Assembly: GCA_905397405.1 (NCBI GenBank)
Contig: CAJPVJ010000788.1
Location: 1-20,446, forward strand
DNA from: Oppiella nova
Taxonomy: Eukaryota > Arthropoda > Arachnida > Sarcoptiformes > Oppiidae
Direction of reading: 5' to 3'
DNA: 20,446 nt
The notes under the pieces are model-generated. The model was not told the DNA's origin and did not search any database. It saw only the letters and a program-made list of their open reading frames with translations. Made by a program: the position numbers and the translations under genes. Below are positions 1 to 9,295 of this stretch, piece after piece (position 1 is the stretch's first letter; each line of letters opens with the position of its first letter).

Positions 1-541
1 ACCAACTGTATTTGGATAATATTAATAAACACGTATGCTATTCATTTTCTAATAATATGATCTATAACATTTGTGTTCATTTATTTATAAATATAATATT
101 TTTGGCGATTGTGTCACTATATTATGGTGTATATAAGGTATACGATTATAATTCAGTCGCTATATTATGTAACAAGCTAATTAATAAATTAAATATGTTA
201 TCATATCTCAGAAATCCATTGAATTTAAGACAAAACGAAAGGATTGTGCAAAATATGAGTTTCAAAAACAGCAATCAATGGATAAAAATGACAAAATAAT
301 GCGCCGGGAGTTTCAAGTGGCCAAGATGTTGGCTGTGGTTACTATTGTATATGTCATATGCTTGACACCATTTAACGTGGGTTACTTTTTCTATGATGCT
401 GGAAACATTGCTCATAAAAGTTATCTGATTCCTGAAATGGGAATGTGGCTTACATATATTAATTCCACCTTGAACCCATTTATCTATGGCTTGTTAAATC
501 CTAATTTTCGTGTTGTATTTAAGCGTTTGCTATATATATAA
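1..541 (+). CDS. R1: class A GPCR, 3' part (5' end outside window)
   Basis: The last 45 codons of exon 1 occupy 1-137 in the frame whose codons start at 3. They cover the end of extracellular loop 2 (CYSFSNN) and TM5, ending YYGVYK. A 74-bp intron (138-211, GT...CAG) follows. Exon 2 (212-541) starts KSIEFKTKRK, passes through MDKNDKIMRREFQVAK into TM6 (VICLTPFN), then TM7 (NSTLNPFIYGLLNPNF), and stops after FKRLLYI. The intron is phase 0 and matches all other copies. As in the whole array, TM6 lacks the CWxP tryptophan (CLTP here). Helix 8 reads NPNF, shared with R2 and R3 but not with later copies (NRDF), so R1-R3 look like one subgroup. The piece shows no damage; what precedes base 1 is unknown. 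Confidence 0.88.
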
Positions 542-852
542 TATAATATTATTTTTAATTTCATAATTTATGTATTTTTAAATAATAATTATATTATAAT
601 AAAATTTTATTAAAATATATTTGTTACAGGAAATATGTTTGCAATAATTAACAAGGTTTGCAAGCAATGCTATAGAAACCCACATTTACAGTTGAGCTAA
701 TATAGAAATAATTATATTTTCATAAATTAGATATTTATCGTTAATCAATAAAATCTATAAAATTATGCTCTATCACAATTAAAATTGTATTTTGCATTAG
801 CATTGTAAAGTTAAATCAAGTTAGAAGATAGGGAAGAGTATTAAAGGGAAAG
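542..852. other. AT-rich spacer between R1 and composite repeat
   Basis: The 3' flank of R1. A candidate AATAAA polyadenylation signal lies at 598-603, about 57 bp after the stop, but such motifs are expected by chance in DNA this AT-rich. I see no coding sequence or RNA gene. Confidence 0.5.
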
Positions 853-1318
853 GTTCTTAAGCATATTAGGTCATTGATAAATAACTAGTCTTCAAATTGA
901 TTCGTTTCTTTATAATAAATGTTGTATTAATGGTCCCTCTTTGAAAATCATCGGTTTTTTCGACGCGTCATAAAGCCAGGGTGACGTTTTTGGAAAGGTC
1001 ATACAAGGTCATTGCTAATAGGGTGGCCATCATGCGGGTTAGGGAGTGACTGTATTGCTACGCCTCGTGGTGATGTTCGAGTCTCACTCAGCCATATTAA
1101 ACACTAATGTAACCGATTCTAAAGGATCTTAAGGGGTGCGGGTCTATTGACCTAGGAGCAAAGTCCAAGTTTGTTAAAAAATTAGGTCAATTGGTCGTTA
1201 GATCAATTGACCGGTTTCCGTTCTTAAGCATATTAGGTCATTGATAAATAACTAGCCTTCCAATTGATTGGTTTCTCTATAATAAATGCTGTATTAATGG
1301 TCCCTCTTTTAAAACCAT
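853..1318. repeat. Composite repeat with ~99-bp flanking direct repeats
   Basis: Two direct copies of a ~99-bp sequence, 853-951 and 1220-1318, lie exactly 367 bp apart with no length change between them and about 7 mismatches (roughly 93% identical). Both begin TTCTTAAGCATATTAGGTCA. The interior is clearly more GC-rich than the surroundings and holds a tRNA-like stretch (1012-1094) and a 9-bp inverted repeat (GGTCAATTG at 1185-1193, CAATTGACC at 1204-1212, 10-nt loop). It may be a non-autonomous dispersed element with terminal direct repeats, or two copies of a short repeat flanking other sequence. No coding capacity is seen. Confidence 0.6.
1012..1094 (+). mobile_element. tRNA-like sequence, possible SINE head
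   Basis: The stretch TGGCCATCATGCGGGTTAGG resembles a tRNA A-box/D-arm. GTTCGAGTC at about 1075-1083 matches the tRNA B-box consensus (GWTCRANNC) and is followed by a plausible T-stem strand CTCAC. The 3' TCAGCCA could pair imperfectly (5 of 7 positions match the expected strand) with TTGCTAA at 1012-1018. The length of about 83 nt would suit a long-variable-arm (Ser/Leu) tRNA ancestor. The stems are imperfect, so this is a tRNA-derived repeat rather than a functional tRNA gene. It lies inside the composite repeat. Confidence 0.4.
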
Positions 1319-1714
1319 ACCTCTGAGTGATGTGTGACTTAAATAATCTTATGAAATCTCATTAGCGTCATTAATGACGGAGTCGGGGGTGGGGGTGGTA
1401 TAACCGAAACTATAACCCACTTTTTTTTACTACGTAAATGTGGTTACTACGTAAATAAGTATATTACTAGTATACATTGATTAGTACTTAAATTAACAAT
1501 TTTACAGTTAATGTAAAAGTAGTGGTTAGAAAACTGAATAAAATTATAATTAATTTTAATAACAAATAGGATATAAGTACAGGAAGTATACACTTATTCT
1601 GTGAAAAAATTTGTAACAAAATAAATTAACATTAAATAAGAAATAGATACTAAATGAAACATATTCATAATTTGTTTGTCAGCAAATAATAGCATATTTT
1701 CATACAATAAAACC
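1319..1714. other. Spacer upstream of R2 with short symmetric motifs
   Basis: It contains a perfect 14-bp palindrome CGTCATTAATGACG (1366-1379), a G-rich tract (about 1380-1398, two G5 runs), and a 13-bp direct repeat TTACTACGTAAAT at 1427-1439 and 1444-1456 (17-bp period). The first 60 bp or so may still belong to the repeat region. The rest is AT-rich 5' flank of R2 without a clear TATA box at a useful distance. Confidence 0.5.
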
Positions 1715-2737
1715 ATGAATTCAACGCATGTCTCATCCGATGAATTATATTTCATTCAATTCCTATCATCAATACTACTCTTTATAATCATATTCACTAC
1801 ACTTATAGGCAATGGTTTGGTGATTACCGCGGTTATAACGACACCAAAATTACAAATACGTCCAAATTATCTCATACTATCGCTCAGTATAACCGATCTG
1901 TGCGTCGGTGTGTTTGTGATGCCATTATACGCCTACTTCGGTGTCGTCCACATCAGTGATTGGAAATATGGGTCAGTTATGTGTGACATCTACTACACCA
2001 TAACCGTCTCCCTAATGGACACTTCCGTACTTCATCTCACATTCATAGCCATCGATCGGTACCTATCGATCGCAAGAATACAATATTCGAGGAATACATC
2101 CAAAAGACATGTGATGGCAATGATTGCCTTTTCATGGATAACCCCATTATCAGCTACTACTTGGCCTCAATACCGAAGGGATAGCCAATTATTTTTGGAT
2201 AATATTAATCAAAGTATTTGTTTTCCATTCACTAATAATAAAATAAATAGACTTAATGTTCACGTATCATGTTTGATCGTATTATGTATAATTGTATCCA
2301 TGTATTACGGAGTATATAAGGTATCATATTAATGCAATATATCAACTAAATATTATATTAGCTGTATATCACAATTTATATTAATTTAATATTTTGTATT
2401 TTAGAAATCCATTGAATTCAAGACAAAACGCAAACGATATGAAAGACATGAGTTTCAAAGACATAAACCTGAGGACAAAAATGACAAAATAATGCGCCGG
2501 GAGTTCAAAGTGGCAAAGACTGCGGCTGTGGTCACCATTGTATTTGCCATATGTGTCACACCATTCAATATCATATACTTTGTCTCGGATGCAAAAACCA
2601 TAAGTTATAGACATTTAGCCCACTGGCAAACTTCCCTTTGGATTATGTATATTAACTCAACACTCAATCCTATAATATATGGCGCATTAAATCCTAATTT
2701 TTGTGTCGTATTCAAGCGTTTGTTAAAAATCACGTAA
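1715..2737 (+). CDS. R2: class A GPCR, intact two-exon gene (312 aa)
   Basis: Exon 1 is 1715-2320 (202 codons), the intron 2321-2404 (84 bp, AAG|GTATCA...TTTTAG), and exon 2 2405-2737 (110 codons plus stop). The start is set at MNSTH because all copies share it; upstream in-frame codons contain no ATG. Visible landmarks: N-glycosylation sequon N2-S-T, GN of TM1 (N1.50), LSITDL of TM2 (D2.50), ECL1 tryptophan (DWKYG), C3.25, IDRYLS (DRY), SW of TM4, CVTPFN of TM6 and NSTLNPIIYG of TM7. Position 3.32 is Thr, not the Asp of amine receptors. The ECL2 motif WPxLGFRDN, conserved in most paralogs, is degraded here to WPQYRRDS. R2 belongs with R1 and R3 by its NPNF helix 8. It is a plasma-membrane receptor with unknown ligand. 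Confidence 0.92.
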
Positions 2738-3217
2738 TCATCAATTAATACATTATTTTGATTTATGTATTTTCTCAAAATTGTAATATTAAAACAACTA
2801 AAATATATTTGTAATATGATTTTGTTTTATTTTATTGATTTATTTAATGTAAATGTAAAATAAACTACATATAATTTATTTATTAAAATAAAATAATATT
2901 TTTATTTAACAAACAAAAGCGACAAACTTATTTAATGAGAATTAATGGTTTATTTTAGGAAATCCTTTTTTATTTATAAATAAATATTGTGTATATAATG
3001 CATTTTGTATATTAGCATAAATAATTTCAAATTAAACATAATTTCAATAGGAAAACTAAATGTGCCTCTACAATCAAGGCTTTATTATTAATCGTTGTAT
3101 TCAATTCATTACACAATATAAAACTGTATTTAACAAATTAATTTTTGTCATAAATAAGTTTTTTATATATAATAAAATTAACATGCACAGTATTTAAAGC
3201 ACTTTAATAAGGCAATC
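2738..3217. other. AT-rich spacer between R2 and R3
   Basis: An AATAAA lies at 2859-2864, 122 bp after the R2 stop. A TATAAAAC at 3117-3124 lies about 95 bp before the R3 start codon and could be its TATA box. Nothing else is recognised on either strand. Confidence 0.45.
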
Positions 3218-4233
3218 ATGAATTCAACACATGTATCAACTGATCAATTACATTTCATCCAATTCCTATCATCAATACTATTATTCATAGTAATATTTGT
3301 GACAATTATTGGCAATTCATTAATAATATACTCAGTCATTACAACTCCTAAACTCCAAATACGATCCAATTATTTCATACTATCTCTCAGTATAACCGAC
3401 CTCTCAGTCGGTTTGTTTGTAATGCCATTTTATGCCTATTATGGTATTGTCGATACAAATAATTGGAAATATGGACCAATAATGTGTGATGTATTTCATT
3501 TAACATTTGCCGGATTAACAGCCACTTCACTCTTACATATCGTGTGTATAGCCATCGATAGGTACTTATCGGTCACACGAATACAATACTCGAGAAATAA
3601 ATCCAAATCACATGTTATGGTAATGATTGGCATTTCATGGGTTGGGCCATTTATAGGTACCAGTTGGCCCTCACTTGGCTACAGGGATAACCAGTTATAC
3701 ATACATAATATAGATAAATATATTTGTTTTTCAGTTGGTAACAATATGTTTCTAAAATGTATAGTGCATATATTTTATACAATTGTATTCATTGCAATAG
3801 TTTGCCTATATTATGGCATTTATAAGGTATAGAATTGAATAAGTTTTAATCTAAATAAGTAATAATTATAATATACTAACTATTATTTTAGAAATCAATT
3901 GAATTTAAGACAAGACTTAATCTTCAAGAAAGACATAGATTTCAAAGACAACAATCTATTGGCAAAAAGGACAAAATAATGCGCCGGGAGTTCCAGGTAG
4001 CCAAAAATGCTGCTATTATTACCATGGTATTTATTGTGTGTAGTGTCCCATTCAATATCATACATTTTAACTCCGATGAAAGGACTTTTGACTTTAAATA
4101 TTTAGTTCATTGGGAAGTTTCACTTTGGATTTTACTTATTAATTCAACACTCAATCCCATAATCTATGGTTTATTTAATCCTAATTTTCAAATGGTTTTC
4201 AAACGTTTTTTAAAAATTGAATTAAATATTTAG
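3218..4233 (+). CDS. R3: class A GPCR, two-exon gene with altered C-terminus
   Basis: Exon 1 is 3218-3826 (203 codons, starting MNSTHVSTDQLHF), the intron 3827-3891 (65 bp), and exon 2 3892-4233. Landmarks are N1.50, D2.50, ECL1 NNWKYG, C3.25, IDRYLSVTR, ECL2 LGYRDNQ, DKIMRREF, TM6 CSVPFN and TM7 NSTLNPIIYGLFNPNF. Position 3.32 is Phe. The reading frame ends FKRFLKIELNI because a second exact copy of the last 127 bp of coding sequence (from KYLVHW on) follows. The second copy continues into a frame reading ...FLKIDQ-stop, which is probably the true C-terminus. If the repeat is an assembly artefact, the real protein is 203 plus about 110 residues. Subgroup with R1 and R2. Confidence 0.9.
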
Positions 4234-4348
4234 TTCATTGGGAAGTTTCACTTTGGATTTTACTTATTAATTCAACACTCAATCCCATAATCTATGGTTT
4301 ATTTAATCCTAATTTTCAAATGGTTTTCAAACGTTTTTTAAAAATTGA
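4094..4348 (+). repeat. Exact 127-bp duplication inside R3 exon 2 (128-bp period)
   Basis: Bases 4094-4220 are repeated without any difference at 4222-4348, with one extra base (4221) between them. The repeated segment covers the end of TM6/ECL3, TM7 and helix 8 of R3. The second copy lies downstream of the stop codon. An identical period is found in R7 at 9039, which points to a common technical cause. Confidence 0.95.
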
Positions 4349-4735
4349 CCAATAATTAATATAATCAGCTAATGAATTTTAAAAATGTCTTTACATTGTT
4401 TTAATTGCATTATTACTGTCAATTAAAGTTTTACATTTACACAAAATTGGCATTTGTCGCAATATTTTCTGTATTATAATTTTTACATCTTTTTAGATTA
4501 TAAGGATATTGTATACATGTACAGTTTACTTTGAAATAAAATATTCATTACTCTAAATACAATTGTATATCAAAACTATGTAAAGTTATTTAAAAAGTAG
4601 TTGTCAAATATTGTTATAGTAAGTTAAAATTATAACTAATTTATAGAACCACTTTTAACTGAAAATGAATTCAATTTAAGTTATCATAAATAATTAATTT
4701 AACATATTTTCAATCATATAATTCAATAATCAATC
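4349..4735. other. AT-rich spacer between R3 and R4
   Basis: 3' flank of R3 and 5' flank of R4. A short ATG reading frame, MNSI-stop, at 4665-4679 repeats the first codons of the receptor start (ATGAATTCAA) about 70 bp upstream of the R4 start site. It may be a stray remnant or chance. Nothing else is recognised. Confidence 0.4.
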
Positions 4736-5777
4736 ATAAATTCAACACATGTATCAACTGATCAATTACATTTCATTCAATTCTTATCATCAATACTAGT
4801 ATTTATTATCATATTTATGACAATAATTGGTAACATTTTGGTGATTACAGCGGTAATAACGACACCAAAACTCAAAATACGACCAAATTATCTGATATTA
4901 TCTCTCGATATAACAGACCTCTTGGTCGGTGTGTTTATGCCATTAAAGGCTTACATTGATATCGTGGACATAGGTGATTTTAAAATTGGGGCAGTTTCAT
5001 GTGATATTGGTTACATGATTTCAACTAATCTCACATTTATATCAAATCTACACCTCATTGGCATAGCTATCGATCGGTACCTATCGGTCACAAGAATCCA
5101 ATACTCGAGGAATAAATGCAAATCACATATAATGGTAATGATTGGCATTTCATGGATATTACCACTCATTATAAACATTTGGCCTATACTTGGATTCAGG
5201 GATAACCAGAAGTTTATGGATAAAATTAAGGCTAATATTTGTTATGGCGGGTGATAATACAATATAATAATTTGGTTTTATATTAATTTTATCGTTGGGT
5301 TTGTCAGATATTGCGTAATTGTTGTTAGCCTACTTGAATTATTTGTGATACCCACATTGTATTATCGAGTATACAGGGTAAAAATTATAATTTAATATAC
5401 TTATTATTGTATTTAATTTAATCATGTTTTGCTTTAATATTTAGGCATCAATTAAGTTCAGAAATAAATGCAAAAACAAAGTCATAAATAACTTTCAAAG
5501 ACAACAATCTGTGGACAAAAATGAGAAAATAATGCGCCGGGAGTTCCGAGTGGCCAAGACGTTGGCTGTGGTCACCATTGTGTTCATTGCATGCATTATA
5601 CCGTTTACTGTCGTATATTCAATAACTCATTTCACCAATCTCACTTATCTACAAGTGACACGACTGCATGTGACCATTTGGATTGTATTTATTAATTCAA
5701 CAATTAATCCAATACTCTATGGTTTACTGAATCGTGACTTTCGTAATGCATTTAAACTGCTGATGCATGTGTCCTAG
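4736..5777 (+). pseudogene. R4: class A GPCR, damaged copy (start codon ATA)
   Basis: Codons aligning with MNSTHVSTDQLHF begin at 4736, but the first is ATA, and an in-frame TAA lies at 4727. The next in-frame ATG (4817) is inside TM1. Exon 1 runs 4736-5377 with local oddities: one residue missing in the GVFVMP motif of TM2 (GVFMP), LSLDITDL for LSLSITDL, and DFKIG for the ECL1 DWKYG. After CYGG, TGA TAA appear in frame, and the reading resumes in the same frame at TM5 (RYCVIVV...IPTLYYRVYR), so the segment is about 36 bp longer than in paralogs. The usual intron is 5378-5444 (67 bp; AGG|GTAAAA). Exon 2 (5445-5777) is fully open: ASIKFRNK, DKNEKIMRREF, CIIPFT, NSTINPILYG. The stops could be removed by a new 57-bp intron (5251-5307). 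Most likely a pseudogene in progress. Confidence 0.82.
5251..5307 (+). other. Candidate new intron in R4 exon 1
   Basis: GTGATA at 5251 and TTTGTCAG ending at 5307 form a possible GT-AG intron of 57 bp, the size of other introns in the array. Removing it excludes the in-frame TGA TAA and keeps the frame (CYG-G-YCVIVV). The pyrimidine tract is weak. No other receptor has an intron here. This is inference from splice-site appearance only. Confidence 0.3.
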
Positions 5778-6134
5778 ACACTATTTTCAGTCCTAAAACA
5801 TTAAGATTTATGTATATTAATTTATTTTAAAACAATTTCTCAAAATAATCTAGCACTGCCTTAATTATTGTCGTTATGTTTTCAATGAAACAAATATTGC
5901 TTTCTGAGGTTAGTTCATATGAAATAACGGAAAATACTTTGTAATCCTTTCAAAGAATTTAATTTAATAAATAACTATATTTTGTGAATCAATGTAAACT
6001 GCAAATATATTTCACTTCCTTTTGAATATTATTTTTCAAAGGAATTGTATTTATAATAGATATTTCATATTTATAATTTTATAGTGACAATGTTTTAATA
6101 AAATATAAAGTAATTTTAATTTACTTTTTTCACT
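5778..6134. other. AT-rich spacer between R4 and R5
   Basis: No gene is seen. A TATAAAG-like motif near 6102 lies only about 30 bp before the R5 start codon, so it is either a promoter with a very short leader or chance. Confidence 0.35.
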
Positions 6135-7147
6135 ATGAATTCAACACATATTTCAATTGAAAAGTTATATTTCATTCAATTCTTGTCAGCAATTATACTG
6201 TTTATAATAATATTCACTACAATATTGGGTAACTTATTGGTTATTACAGCGATTAAAACAACACCTAAACTCCAAATACGACCCAATTTTCTCATACTAT
6301 CGCTCAGTATTACCGATCTTAGCGTCGGTATGTTTGCGATGCCACTTATGGCCTATTATAATGTGGTCGGTATTGATGAGTGGACAATGGGATCAGTTAT
6401 GTGTGACATTAAGACATTTATTTCCATTTGTTTCACAACAACATCATATCTACACATTATGTTTATAGCCATCGATCGGTACCTATCGGTCACAAGAATA
6501 GAATACTCGAGGAATAAATCCAAATCACATGTAATGGCAATGATAGGTATCTCATGGATATTACCACTAATTTTTAATATATGGCCTATACTTGGGTTCA
6601 GAGATAACCAATTATTTTTGAGTAGAATTGATCAGAATTTATGCATTTCTATAGAAAGTATTGAACTTGTCAAAACATTTATTAATATATTCAGTGTAAT
6701 TGAACCCATTATAATTACCATACTATATTGTATGGTATACAAGGTAGGAATGCCTTAAATATAATGTCATTATTTGTAAATAATCGTTAATTTAGTTTAT
6801 TATTTCAAATACAGAAATCGACTGAATTCTCAAATAAATACAATAAAAGTGAAATAAATGAGTTTCAAAGACACAAATCTGTGGACAAAAATGAGAAAAT
6901 AATGCGCCGGGAGTTTCAAGTGGCCAAGACCTTGGCAATCGTTACCATTGTATTCATCGCATTCATAATACCGTTTAATATCATTTATTTCATAACTGAT
7001 TTCACCCATCTCACTTATCTGGAAGTCACACGATTTCATGCGAGCATTTGGATTATATATTTGAATTCAACACTCAATCCATTTCTCTATGGTTTACTTA
7101 ATCGTGATTTTCGTATTGCATTTAAAAGGTTAATGTATATGTCGTGA
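6135..7147 (+). CDS. R5: class A GPCR, intact two-exon gene (313 aa)
   Basis: Exon 1 is 6135-6743 (203 codons, MNSTHISIEKLYF to VYK), the intron 6744-6814 (71 bp, AAG|GTAGGA...ACAG), and exon 2 6815-7147. Landmarks: sequon N2-S-T, GN, LSITDL, ECL1 DEWTMG, C3.25, IDRYLSVTRIEYS, SW, LGFRDNQ, ECL2 Cys (NLCIS), DKNEKIMRREF, TM6 with FIIPFN and TM7 NSTLNPFLYGLLNRDF. Position 3.32 is Ser. It is one of only two copies without Cys before the TM6 proline motif (R6 is the other). Exon 2 is closest to R4 (shared DKNEK, FTxLTYLxVTR). The frame is open throughout. Ligand unknown. Confidence 0.92.
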
Positions 7148-7262
7148 TCACTATTGCGATTAAAACAAAGTTTATAAATATCCTTGAACATTTTATACAG
7201 CACTTTCTTTACTAAGAAAGCAAAATAATTTATTTCCGCTATATGTTTGATACTAAATGTCA

Positions 7263-7270
7263 TATAAAAG
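7263..7270 (+). promoter_or_regulatory. Possible TATA box of R6
   Basis: TATAAAAG lies 75 bp before the R6 start codon within a 197-bp spacer. The same octamer lies upstream of R7 and R8. The AT-rich background lowers its weight. Confidence 0.4.
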
Positions 7271-7344
7271 TATTTGCAATTAAATAATCCGCTAGCTTAA
7301 GTCATATTCAATTTCATAATTTATTCAAAAATATCATTTACAAA

Positions 7345-8354
7345 ATGAATTCAACACACATTTCAAGTGATAAATTATATTTCATTCAATTTGTGTCATC
7401 AATATTACTGTTTATCATAATATTTGTTACAATTATTGGAAATGCTTTAGTAATAAATGGGATCATAATTACTCCAAAGCTTAATAATAAACAAAATTAT
7501 CTCATATTATCCCTAAGTATTACAGACTTGTTTGTCGGCCTGTTGTTAATGCCTGTATTGGCGTACAGGGATGTCGTTCAGACCAGTGACTGGAAGTATG
7601 GATCAGTTATGTGTGATATCTACCACTTCCTAAACATCAACTGTACGGTCACCTCATATCTGCACCTCTTATTCATAGCCATCGATCGGTACCTATCGTT
7701 CACAAGACATCAATACTTGAGGAATAAATCCAAATCACATATAATGGCAATGATTGCTATTTCATGGATATTACCACCGCTTATAAGCATTTGGCCATTA
7801 CTTGGGTTCAGGGATAACCACCTGTTTATGGATAGGATTAATAGGAATATATGCTATTCAGTGGGCAATAATAGATTGATTAAATCGGCTATACTTTCAT
7901 CGGCTTTCATTGGATTCATAATAATAGCAATATTGTATTATAAAATATATAAGGTGAGCAAGTAACAATTTATTTATATACTGAAACCCTTATGTTTGGT
8001 ATTACATTTCAGAAATTGGTTGAATTTAATCGCAAACTTAAACACAGACAGAGAAATGAGTTTCAAATCTTGAATGAGACACAGACTGTGGATAAATGTG
8101 ACAAAACTATGCGACAGGACTTCCGAGTGGCCATGACTTTGGCTATCATTACAATTGTGTTTGCCTTAAGTTTGACACCATTTAGTGTCATATATTATAT
8201 AACTGATGAGCAGTCAATAGATTACAAAAGGGTCATCCACTTTCATGTTTGCATGTGGATTGTATACATCAATTCAATGCTAAATCCAATCCTATACGGA
8301 CTATTGAATCAAGATTTTCGTATTGCATTCAAATACCTATTGAATATGACGTAA
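7345..8354 (+). CDS. R6: class A GPCR, intact but divergent (316 aa)
   Basis: Exon 1 is 7345-7953 (203 codons), the intron 7954-8012 (59 bp, AAG|GTGAGC...TTTCAG, the best consensus splice sites of the array), and exon 2 8013-8354 (113 codons plus stop). Landmarks are MNSTHISSDKLYF, GN, LSITDL, DWKYG, C3.25, IDRYLSFTRHQY (others SVTRIQY), LGFRDNH, ECL2 NICYSVGNN, and TM7 NSMLNPILYGLLNQDF. Exon 2 departs most from the family: KLVEFNRKL instead of KSIEFK, three extra residues in loop 3, and MRQDF where other copies have MRREF. TM6 reads LSLTPFS. Position 3.32 is Asn. It may have escaped the sequence homogenisation seen in its neighbours. Confidence 0.92.
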
Positions 8355-8630
8355 AATTTCCAATTAATATCCTTGAACATATTGTATTTGAGTTTCTAAG
8401 GATTCATAATATTTGACTTCCTGCAAATTATTGTAAATTCATATTTAATTATAACAATAATAACATTTGTATGTCTTATAATTTATATCCCTTTGAATAA
8501 TTATTATACAAAACAGAAATATTGTAAAAATAATTATACCGAGTATATTCTAAACGTCATTTTAAAATACTTCAAAAAAAATTATTTAATAATATTAATT
8601 TAATAATTAATTAAAAAGTATTATTTACAA

Positions 8631-8649
8631 ATGAATTCAACACACATTT
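8631..8649 (+). pseudogene. Orphan receptor start fragment
   Basis: Bases 8631-8649 reproduce the first 19 bases of a receptor gene (ATG AAT TCA ACA CAC ATT T), and a few bases before it (TTTACAAA) resemble the R6 leader. Six codons later the frame stops (MNSTHIYLPYSH). It looks like the tip of a lost or broken-off copy between R6 and R7. Confidence 0.5.
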
Positions 8650-8734
8650 ACTTACCATACTCTCACTAGCCTACTAATAATCTATTTTTTAGGTTTACAG
8701 AGAGTTTTACAAAATTATTAAAATACAATAGTTT

Positions 8735-8780
8735 GCGGATATAAAAGTAAGTTACAAAAGTGTTTTCTGAGAATTTCATT
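8735..8780 (+). promoter_or_regulatory. Conserved upstream block of R7 with TATA-like motif
   Basis: GCGGATATAAAAGTAAGTTA and the following AAAAGTGTTTTCTGAGAAT align with the block upstream of R8 (10598-10640). TATAAAAG is at 8740-8747. The block lies 90-140 bp before the R7 start codon. Conservation in an otherwise drifting spacer suggests a core promoter, though recent common descent could also explain it. Confidence 0.45.
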
Positions 8781-9038
8781 TATTATTATATTATTATATT
8801 TAAATATAGAACATTTTAAAATTTATATTACATTTATTACTACTTTTGTTTTGTTTTATTTTATTCCAAATATGAATTCAACACATATTTCAACTGATCA
8901 ATTATATTTCATTCAATTCCTATCATCAATACTACTATTTATTATAATATTTACCACAATTATTGGCAACATTTTGGTGATCACAGCGGTGGTAACGACA
9001 CCTAAACTCAAAATACGATCAAATTATCTGATATTATC

Positions 9039-9295
9039 TCTTAGTATAACCGATCTATGCGTCGGTGTATTCCTCATGCCTTTAATGGCTTATTACGAAG
9101 TCGTTGATATGGGTTACTGGATGTATGGGCCAGTTATATGTGACATTAAATACTTAATGACAACAATCTTAGTATAACCGATCTATGCGTCGGTGTATTC
9201 CTCATGCCTTTAATGGCTTATTACGAAGTCGTTGATATGGGTTACTGGATGTATGGGCCAGTTATATGTGACATTAAATACTTAATGACAACAAT
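9039..9295 (+). repeat. Exact 128-bp tandem duplication inside R7 exon 1
   Basis: Bases 9039-9167 recur at 9167-9295 with a period of 128 bp and no differences. The unit spans the end of TM2, ECL1 and the start of TM3. Since 128 is not a multiple of 3, it breaks the frame. The period equals that of the R3 duplication at 4094. Confidence 0.95.

Larger units (their letters stand above)
8355..8871. other. Spacer between R6 and R7
   Basis: Apart from the 19-bp start fragment at 8631 and the conserved upstream block at about 8735-8780, this AT-rich stretch shows no gene. It is longer than the R5-R6 spacer, consistent with the loss of an intervening copy. Confidence 0.4.

Noticed and set aside
1021-1094. 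A functional tRNA gene
   Set aside because: The acceptor and T stems do not pair properly and no convincing anticodon arm forms; it fits a tRNA-derived repeat better.
1380-1400. G-quadruplex in the G-rich tract
   Set aside because: Only two G5 runs and a GG are present, so four runs of three or more guanines are not available without splitting runs.
2381-2614. Open frame on the - strand opposite R2 exon 2, with similar ones opposite R5, R7, R8 and R11
   Set aside because: They recur at the same place opposite conserved receptor exons, have no recognisable domains, and are explained by the codon pattern of the + strand genes.
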